This document shows positions 1 to 3,976 of a stretch of 7,052 nt of DNA, in pieces. The number at the start of each line of letters is the position of its first letter. The stretch's first letter is position 1. The translations under genes and the position numbers were made by a program. Under the pieces are notes generated by a model. That model saw only the letters and a list, made by a program, of their open reading frames with translations, searched no databases and was not told the origin of the DNA. Source of the stretch: CAYSLA01 sp964431685 (GTDB lineage Bacteria; Armatimonadota; UBA5829). The stretch is taken from contig CAYSLA010000176.1 of assembly GCA_964431685.1 (NCBI GenBank), positions 1-7,052 on the forward strand, given 5' to 3'.

Positions 1-95
1 GTGAGCCTGAGGGGCTGACGTTCAAGAAGCTGACAACAAAGCCCGTGCCGATGTCATGGGAGGATCAAAGACGAGTCTTCTGGCTCGATAAATAG
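1..95 (+). CDS. Possible 3' end of a plus-strand gene (partial)
   Basis: From the left edge, the frame beginning at base 3 stays open for 30 codons and ends at TAG (93-95). The translated end reads like a normal hydrophilic C-terminus (...PVPMSWEDQRRVFWLDK). I do not recognise the family. An open frame of 30 codons is quite likely by chance, so this rests mainly on the protein-like composition and on there being no better reading of these bases. If real, it is the tail of a gene lying mostly outside the window and convergent with the toxin-antitoxin genes. Confidence 0.3.
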   Translation, partial: EPEGLTFKKLTTKPVPMSWEDQRRVFWLDK

Positions 96-201
96 GCAAA
101 CCAAGCGTGTTCACGGCGCGATTCTCAGTTTCGATGTTTCTCTTGGTGTGCGCGTTGGAGTCGAACTCTCACCGGCCATTTCGGCCATTTTACGCTCAAA
201 A

Positions 202-312
202 AATCTTGTTGACCCAGATGCCCGAGTCACAAAGATTCAGAGAATAACCTGCCAAACAGAGAATAATCGGGCCGAATATATGGATTTTGGGCGCCAGCGG
301 GTCAACAAGATT
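202..312. repeat. 14-bp perfect inverted repeat with 83-base spacer
   Basis: AATCTTGTTGACCC (202-215) is the exact reverse complement of GGGTCAACAAGATT (299-312). Similarity continues imperfectly inward, where a GGGC block lies just beyond each arm. On the minus strand the second arm is followed by a run of T (GATTTTTTGAG), so a minus-strand transcript could fold into a long hairpin ending in U residues. A 14-bp perfect match at this distance is very unlikely by chance in 7 kb. The role is unknown: relic element ends, a structured RNA or an unusual terminator are possible. Confidence 0.6.
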
Positions 313-441
313 CGGGTGGGCAACATGGCCGCAAACGCCGGCTTCGTGCGAGGAAACAAGCGAAAACCCCGCCAGCATCGCTGAGGGGGCAAAATGGATG
401 AGAGATTGGTTTGTAATAAAGAACTGGCTCACCACTTTCTC

Positions 442-509
442 TTTCCTCGAAACGCTCTCAACCATTTTGCTGGTCAAACGCGGTGTCCGCTTTGGGTTTC
501 CTCGAAACG
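442..509. repeat. 13-bp direct repeat TTTCCTCGAAACG, two copies
   Basis: TTTCCTCGAAACG occurs at 442-454 and again at 497-509, 55 bases apart start to start. A partial inverted form, CGAGGAAAC, lies at 349-357. No gene covers it. It could be a duplicated protein binding site or a remnant of a degraded gene. Confidence 0.5.
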
Positions 510-661
510 ATATATGTGTTTGTTTGATTCCCAGAATGTCTATGACAAGCTCAAATAGTCACCTGTGCCGATCCGAGTAACTACTGCTCATCTGCATCTC
601 TTCTGCTCGGGAAGAATACGCGACAACACCCTTTGGCTATACAAGCAATAGACGACAGACA

Positions 662-1033
662 TCAATCCGAGTCTTGACCGGCAATCTCATCTTCCAGTTG
701 ATTAAGCGGAGGCAGCATCTGGGCTATCGCATCTTTTACCGGAGCGAGCTCATGCTCGACAACATCCCAAACCCGTGCGAGATTCACGCCCTCATAATCG
801 TGAATAAGAATATCTCGCAATCCGGCCATCTTTCGCCATGGAATATCAGGGTGGGTCTCCCTTACATTATCAGGAATGCGCTTAGCCGCCTCACCAATTA
901 TCTCCATGTTGCGGACAACGGCATCTTGAGCCATTTCTTGACCGAGAAAACAATCTCTGCCCTGAGCCGTATACCTTTCGATCTTCTCAATTGACTCGAT
1001 GATATGGACCAGATAGACGCGATAATCTTTCAA
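662..1033 (-). CDS. hepT: HepT-like toxin ribonuclease (HEPN, DUF86 family)
   Basis: The product is 123 residues, the usual size for HepT, the HEPN-fold toxin of the MntA-HepT (type VII) toxin-antitoxin system. In characterised examples HepT is an RNA-cleaving toxin that the partner MntA silences by adding AMP units to a tyrosine near the active site. The diagnostic R-x4-H-x-Y motif is present near the C-terminal half (RDILIHDY, Arg73, His78, Tyr80), as is the family's helical pattern with NMEIIGEAA around residues 42-50. The start is TTG at 1031-1033, overlapping the TGA stop of the upstream mntA gene (TTGA), a 4-nt overlap that implies translational coupling. The family assignment is firm; activity is inferred from the intact catalytic motif. 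Confidence 0.93.
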   Translation of the reverse strand: MKDYRVYLVHIIESIEKIERYTAQGRDCFLGQEMAQDAVVRNMEIIGEAAKRIPDNVRETHPDIPWRKMAGLRDILIHDYEGVNLARVWDVVEHELAPVKDAIAQMLPPLNQLEDEIAGQDSD

Positions 1034-1320
1034 ACCGGTTTAGCCTCACGAAGAATTTTACGCCGGAGCAACCAATATATACTGTCTTCAGTCACGACGT
1101 CGACCTTGCGCCCAAGAAGTTCCTGAAGATCGGTAAGCAATCCAGCTTGATCGAGCAGACTGCGTCCTTGTTCCAAACTCACAAGAAAATCGATATCGCT
1201 TGAATCAGTGTCATCTCCGCGAGCCACTGAACCAAATACCCTCACGTTATATGCGCCATATGTGGAAGCAAGCCTGAGTATGTCCTCACGCTTTTCCGCA
1301 ATGATACTTTGTGCTCCCAT
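1030..1320 (-). CDS. mntA: MntA-like antitoxin, minimal nucleotidyltransferase
   Basis: The 96-residue protein is a minimal nucleotidyltransferase of the DNA polymerase beta superfamily. It carries the G-S-x10-D-x-D signature (Gly30-Ser31, then Asp42 and Asp44 in SSDIDFLV) and a third acidic position in KVDVVT (Asp74). In known MntA-HepT pairs this enzyme transfers AMP from ATP to HepT, blocking the toxin. The ATG start at 1318-1320 is preceded on the minus strand by GGGGTGAGAT, a usable ribosome binding site. All three metal-binding positions are kept, so the antitoxin should be active. It comes first in the operon and overlaps hepT by 4 nt, the typical order for this system. Confidence 0.92.
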   Translation of the reverse strand: MGAQSIIAEKREDILRLASTYGAYNVRVFGSVARGDDTDSSDIDFLVSLEQGRSLLDQAGLLTDLQELLGRKVDVVTEDSIYWLLRRKILREAKPV

Positions 1321-1344
1321 ATCTCACCCCGCATATCTGCAGCT

Positions 1345-1389
1345 ATTGACTTTGTGCTTTCTTGTAGTGGCAAAGTCAATTCTATTATA
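1345..1389 (-). promoter_or_regulatory. Putative mntA-hepT promoter with inverted-repeat operator
   Basis: On the minus strand a perfect -10 hexamer TATAAT lies at 1389-1384, with no good -35 match upstream. Seven bases further on, around the expected transcript start, begins a perfect 10-bp inverted repeat: ATTGACTTTG (1345-1354) and CAAAGTCAAT (1371-1380), loop 16. The repeat lies between the -10 box and the mntA start, a position suited to repression, possibly autoregulation by the toxin-antitoxin complex. It could instead act as an RNA hairpin in the leader. Both readings are inferred from position. Confidence 0.45.
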
Positions 1390-1434
1390 CATCATCTTCG
1401 TTATTATAAGACCATCAGTCTTGAGCCGACTGCA

Positions 1435-1752
1435 CTAGCAAGCAATTGCAACCTGCTTGTTGAGCCGTTCTACGTTGATCTGGAGATGTAGGGCGGAGCA
1501 GACGCGGTAAAGCATTTCCAGCGCACTTCCTTCGTAGTCGGCATTCTCGACTCTGGAGATGATGGACTGACTGGTCCCGGCGAGCTTGGCCAGAGCCTCT
1601 TGGGAAAGACCTGCTTCTGTTCTAAGATCGTAGACAATCTGGCCTACCTGAACTTTCAGTCGTTCATCAACGAGCATCTGCTCCCATTCCGCATCGCCTC
1701 CATACCACTTATTCATCAGTTCCACTGCGTCCGATGTCTTTTTACTCTTCAT
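1435..1752 (-). CDS. higA: HigA-like antitoxin, XRE-family helix-turn-helix
   Basis: The protein is 105 residues from the ATG at 1750-1752. I chose this start because AAAGG lies a proper distance upstream (inside the end of higB), whereas the longer frame reaching 1803 would use a TTG and have no clear ribosome site. Residues about 36-90 form a Cro/CI-type helix-turn-helix (LRTEAGLSQEALAKLAGTSQ, then SIISRVENADYEG), typical of HigA antitoxins that bind their own promoter and neutralise HigB. The start overlaps the toxin stop by 11 nt (ATGAAGAGTAA), so translation is coupled. Stop is TAG at 1435-1437. Confidence 0.92.
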   Translation of the reverse strand: MKSKKTSDAVELMNKWYGGDAEWEQMLVDERLKVQVGQIVYDLRTEAGLSQEALAKLAGTSQSIISRVENADYEGSALEMLYRVCSALHLQINVERLNKQVAIAC

Positions 1753-2119
1753 AGCGATACCTTTCCGGGTCCGATTCAAACAGACTCTTGCGCTCGATGG
1801 CAAGATCGATTTCTTTGGCTGGAACCTTGGCTTCTTTTGTTAAGCCGTGTGTCACAACGACAACTTCGGCGCCATAAAAGAAGTAGAGTATCCGATAGTT
1901 GACTCCGCCGAATTCCAGTCTCAACTCATAGATTCCGTTGCGCAGGTAATCCGCATAGGGTCTTCGAAGCTCACTGCCTTGATCTCGCAGGAGTTCGAGT
2001 CGAACCGTACACTTAACGGCGGCCCTGCGGTCTCGCCTGATAACTTGGGCATCTAACCATGTCTTATAAGGAACCAAGCCGTCTTTGTCCTTAAAAAACA
2101 CTACAGTTGTCTTCGGCAC
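1742..2119 (-). CDS. higB: HigB-like toxin, RelE/ParE superfamily (Gp49-like)
   Basis: The 125-residue protein matches the phage-Gp49-like branch of RelE-type toxins: an N-terminal FFKDKDGLVPYKTWL, then the core LRNGIYELRLEFGGVNYRIL, a hydrophobic strand (YFFYGAEVVVVTHGL) and the closing KEIDLAIERKSLF helix. Toxins of this group usually cleave mRNA on the ribosome. The start is GTG (2117-2119), preceded by AGGAG at 8 nt spacing. Toxin-first order with an overlapping XRE antitoxin is characteristic of HigBA. The sequence looks complete for the family. Specific catalytic residues are less conserved here than in RelE, so activity is inferred from family and context. Confidence 0.9.
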   Translation of the reverse strand: MPKTTVVFFKDKDGLVPYKTWLDAQVIRRDRRAAVKCTVRLELLRDQGSELRRPYADYLRNGIYELRLEFGGVNYRILYFFYGAEVVVVTHGLTKEAKVPAKEIDLAIERKSLFESDPERYRYEE

Positions 2120-2146
2120 TAATCGTTCTCCTCTATTCTTATTCCA

Positions 2147-2175
2147 TATATATCATAATCCTAAGCCCTTGTCCA
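2147..2175 (-). promoter_or_regulatory. Putative sigma-70-type promoter of higBA
   Basis: On the minus strand TGGACA (2175-2170, five of six matches to TTGACA) and TATATA (2152-2147, five of six matches to TATAAT) are separated by exactly 17 bases. The predicted transcript start lies about 20 bases before the higB GTG, leaving room for the AGGAG ribosome site. No clear inverted repeat for HigA binding stands out beyond the AT-rich ATATATAT stretch. Confidence 0.5.
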
Positions 2176-2371
2176 GTGCATTTTAAGTGACAGCGTCGTT
2201 GATCTTGACTACACTGCTCATAGACGCTGCCGCATCTGTGGAATACCCGTAGGTTCGGATGAGGATCAGTGCGAGGTATGCAGGTATGCATCCGAAACTG
2301 CGCATGACGCAAACAGCGATATCATCACAATCTACAACGTCCTGTTCGCCGCCATCGACCGCCGGTTCTAA
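2165..2371 (+). pseudogene. C-terminal fragment of a zinc-ribbon protein
   Basis: This plus-strand frame is open from the stop at 2162 to TAA at 2369-2371, about 68 codons, with no in-frame ATG, GTG or TTG start that I can see. It encodes a C-x2-C-x10-C-x2-C cluster (CRICG...CEVC, starting about residue 22) followed by a helical tail (SDIITIYNVLFAAIDRRF). The four-cysteine spacing is that of a small zinc ribbon and is unlikely by chance. The lack of a start and the short length suggest the 3' piece of a gene whose beginning was lost next to the higBA promoter. I do not recognise the parent family. A minus-strand frame over the same bases (2183-2410) seems to be its shadow. Confidence 0.4.
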
Positions 2372-2564
2372 GGGCATCCATTTCCACAACGACAAAATCC
2401 CATCTTGCACTACTGAAATCTGTAGTACACAAGACTTCCACTTTTTCTGCGCTAAATTGCCGTTCCAGCGCAGTAATAGCCACTGAAATTCCGTGTTTTG
2501 GCACGTTCCGAGGCCATTTCTGCATTAGTTGAAAATGGGCCCGTACACGCTCATTTGAGATCAA
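2325..2564 (-). pseudogene. Unassigned minus-strand reading frame behind the solo IS end
   Basis: A 79-codon frame begins at a TTG inside the IS end (2549-2653) and runs to 2325. Its middle (RNVPKHGISVAITALERQF, then SAEKVEVLCTTDF and RWDFVVVEMDAL) reads like a real alpha/beta protein segment, but I cannot name the family. The first few residues come from the IS end, and the last 15 or so overlap the opposite-strand zinc-ribbon fragment and look non-native. A gene interrupted at both ends is the likeliest reading; a chance frame is possible. Confidence 0.25.
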
Positions 2565-2653
2565 AACCAGCCTCTACTCCCTTGCCGCACGCTCGCTCCA
2601 CGCTCAGTAATTGTTTCAACTTTTTCGATATGCCCGGAGAAGACTCTTTTAGT
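2549..2653. mobile_element. Solo right end of an insertion sequence (copy A)
   Basis: Bases 2549-2617 align without gaps to 3881-3949, 53 of 69 identical by hand count, starting at GCTCATTTGAG in both. After a spacer of unequal length (17 here, 7 there) similarity resumes at 2635-2653 against 3957-3975 (17 of 19). The second copy is the right end of the IS relic at 3677-3976, so this copy is best read as an isolated right end of a related element. It contains two CACGCTC heptamers, also present in the other copy. Its outer end, near ACTAAAAGAGT on the minus strand, falls exactly where the deaminase-like gene loses family similarity. Confidence 0.6.
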
Positions 2654-2757
2654 AGCATATCCTCGGGCGTCAGTCTTGCGGCGTCATCGAGTATTTCAGG
2701 CTCTATAGTTGTGTAGTCCCACCAATCAGGGGCGATCTTGCTTAACGGTCTCGGCAT
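2551..2757 (-). pseudogene. Truncated glucosamine-6-phosphate deaminase-like protein
   Basis: The N-terminus (MPRPLSKIAPDWWDYTT..EILDDAARLTPEDML) resembles the start of NagB-like glucosamine-6-phosphate deaminase/isomerase proteins found beside PIG-L deacetylases; family members run to roughly 250-300 residues. Here only 68 codons remain. After about residue 35 the sequence is translated IS end (LLKESSPG... to ...VEAGFDLK), so the sugar-phosphate binding and catalytic parts are missing. The ATG at 2755-2757 has GGAGG nine bases upstream, placed in the last codons of the PIG-L gene, and lies 5 bases after its stop, so the two formed one operon. The deaminase step is almost certainly lost. Family identity is from memory of the N-terminus only. 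Confidence 0.6.
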
Positions 2758-2762
2758 TGTAT

Positions 2763-3554
2763 CTATCCTCCATTATCCAGCACATACTTGGTCAGAGCCG
2801 CTCTCAGCGGGTCGAAATCTTCGGGTCCAAAGCCCAGATGAAGGTGCCTTATCCAGCCCTCGGCAAATGTGAATGCGCCGGACCGGGCGCCGACTTTGCC
2901 GCACATGTCATCCATCAGGTGAATGTAGTTGTCATGGCCCTGGCTTTCATCGAGCCACTCTTTCTGGCTTTTGTGGCAGGCCAGCATCCTGCGTTTATCA
3001 TCCATCACACCGGTCACATCCACAAACTCCCCGGGAATGACCGGGTTCCTGGTTTGGTCAGTAAGACCCATCGGCATAGCGTGATAGACGGCCATATCCT
3101 GGAACGTCGGAGCCACCGCCGGATGTGTCGGAAAGTTAGGCATGTTCCTGCAGAATGCGGCGGTCACGGCTATACGGGCCGTATTGATATGGTCTTCCAT
3201 GTAGTCAGTCAGCGATGGAACCAGTAGTATCTCCGGTTGCGCCTGCCGCAGCACGGCGCACAGCCTTGCCACGAGTTCCTGGGTGTAAAGTATCTCCAGA
3301 TCGTTTACCAACGGCTCATAGAATGTGGCGCCGATGAGCGACGCCGCGTTTTCAGCCTCGGCAGTTCTTATCGCGGCGGTCTCCCTGGGGCCGGCAATTA
3401 CCGACCCGCACGAACCGTTGGCGACGTTCATGTAATGCAGTTCATAGCCCGATTTGCCCAGCAGCATCAATGTGCCGGACATCACAAACTCTATGTCATC
3501 AGGATGAGCCGCTATCGCCATCGCCACTTTGGGGCTGTGTTTAGTTTCCGTCAT
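2763..3554 (-). CDS. PIG-L family N-acetylglucosamine deacetylase-like protein
   Basis: The 263-residue protein is a complete PIG-L/LmbE-type zinc deacetylase. The AHPDD motif (His17, Asp19, Asp20) supplies two zinc ligands and the catalytic aspartate, and a second histidine ligand sits in YMEDHINTA (His122). Other family landmarks are NGSCGS after the second strand and the RTAEAENAASLIGA helix. Such enzymes remove acetyl groups from GlcNAc-containing substrates. The start is ATG at 3552-3554 with GGAGAG nine bases upstream; the frame is open to 3650, but the extra residues look non-native and lack a ribosome site. It is followed 5 bases later by the truncated deaminase-like gene, so a deacetylation-then-deamination route for an amino sugar was probably encoded. 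No signal peptide is seen, so it should be cytoplasmic. Confidence 0.88.
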   Translation of the reverse strand: MTETKHSPKVAMAIAAHPDDIEFVMSGTLMLLGKSGYELHYMNVANGSCGSVIAGPRETAAIRTAEAENAASLIGATFYEPLVNDLEILYTQELVARLCAVLRQAQPEILLVPSLTDYMEDHINTARIAVTAAFCRNMPNFPTHPAVAPTFQDMAVYHAMPMGLTDQTRNPVIPGEFVDVTGVMDDKRRMLACHKSQKEWLDESQGHDNYIHLMDDMCGKVGARSGAFTFAEGWIRHLHLGFGPEDFDPLRAALTKYVLDNGG

Positions 3555-3622
3555 GCAAATATACTCTCCAGAACCGACAACTCTCCCAGAAGCTGGCGAC
3601 GCCGAAGCAATCGCCATATCAT

Positions 3623-3651
3623 TATGGCAGATTCCGTAATAAACTGCCATA
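3623..3651. repeat. 8-bp inverted repeat upstream of the PIG-L gene
   Basis: TATGGCAG (3623-3630) and CTGCCATA (3644-3651) form a perfect 8-bp stem around a 13-base loop, about 70 bases before the PIG-L start. The octamer GCCATATC also occurs twice (3613-3620 and 3646-3653). It could be an operator for the PIG-L operon, but repeats of this size occur by chance in several kilobases. Confidence 0.3.
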
Positions 3652-3676
3652 TCCCGCGTTGCTTCACGATAGATGA

Positions 3677-3976
3677 CACCAAAACTGACTCGTTGCTTCC
3701 AGTAAGAATGTTGCTGTAATAGCCGATGTGCTTCTCGTAGGCAGGAGGAGCACTCGATGGACCAGCATTCAAAGCCTGAGCTGCTGCGCAGCTGTCGAAA
3801 ACGCTACAAGCGGGCCACAAAGAAAGCCAGAAGCCAGTTCAGCAGCAGCACTATCGACGCGATAGGTTAACTGATGCAATGCTCATTTGAGCACGAAATC
3901 AGCCTCCAACCCATCGACGCACGCTCACCTCACGCTCAAGGATTGTTTCGGCAAGGCGGAGAAGACTGTTTTGGTG
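3677..3976 (+). mobile_element. Internally deleted insertion sequence relic (copy B)
   Basis: The left end CACCAAAACTGACT (3677-3690) and the right end read on the minus strand, CACCAAAACAGTCT (3976-3963), match at 12 of 14 positions and so form terminal inverted repeats. Between them are an AGGAGG ribosome site, the first codons of an integrase-type transposase, an apparent joint, the probable last codons of the same gene ending at TGA (3888-3890), and about 85 bases of right-end sequence shared with copy A at 2549-2653. The whole relic is only 300 bp, against more than 1 kb for intact elements of this type. No target duplication is visible at the borders, which suggests a later rearrangement. 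Confidence 0.65.
3757..3890 (+). pseudogene. Transposase (integrase-type) remnant, internal deletion
   Basis: ATG at 3757-3759 follows a near-perfect AGGAGG (3743-3748) at 8 nt. The first 27 residues (MDQHSKPELLRSCRKRYKRA, then TKKARSQ) match the N-terminal basic helix region typical of integrase-type IS transposases, which usually goes on to a helix-turn-helix and a DDE catalytic core. Instead the frame degenerates and stops at 3868-3870. In another frame the sequence continues as KPVQQQHYRRDRLTDAMLI and stops at 3888-3890, resembling the NPVxLxRxIxxL tail of such transposases. About 300 or more codons, including the whole catalytic core, are missing, so it is inactive. The exact IS family (IS481-like or related) is uncertain. 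Confidence 0.6.

Larger units (their letters stand above)
96..661. other. Region of about 560 bases without a supportable gene
   Basis: No reading frame here has a convincing start, ribosome binding site and protein-like sequence. Longer open frames on both strands (for example 148-384 plus and 196-477 minus) overlap each other and look like chance. What the region does hold is repeat structure: a perfect 14-bp inverted repeat (202-215 with 299-312) and a 13-bp direct repeat (442-454 and 497-509). It lies downstream of the HepT stop, so it may include the 3' untranslated end of that operon. Confidence 0.5.

Noticed and set aside
196..477. 93-codon open frame on the minus strand in the left region
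   Set aside because: No ribosome site and no recognisable motif, and it overlaps competing frames on the other strand. The inverted repeat explains the region's structure better.
1408..1422. AAGAC/GTCTT hairpin downstream of higA as a terminator
   Set aside because: The stem is only 5 bp and AT-rich with no real T-run, so it is not a credible intrinsic terminator.
1424..1434. 11-base match (inverted) to 6900-6910, possible shared regulatory site
   Set aside because: Several exact 11-mers are expected by chance in a window of this size, and the flanks do not clearly extend.
1435..1803. Longer HigA starting at TTG 1803
   Set aside because: It would overlap higB far more, uses a weak codon without a ribosome site, and adds residues with no family similarity.
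2183..2410. Minus-strand frame containing DCDDIAV, recalling a transglutaminase-like motif
   Set aside because: It is antisense to the zinc-ribbon fragment, which has a clearer four-cysteine pattern; no other transglutaminase features are seen.
3881..3949. Integron attC site or CRISPR-like repeat instead of an IS end
   Set aside because: There is no GTTRRRY/RYYYAAC pair, only two degenerate copies over 1.3 kb apart, and the terminal inverted repeats and transposase codons favour an IS.
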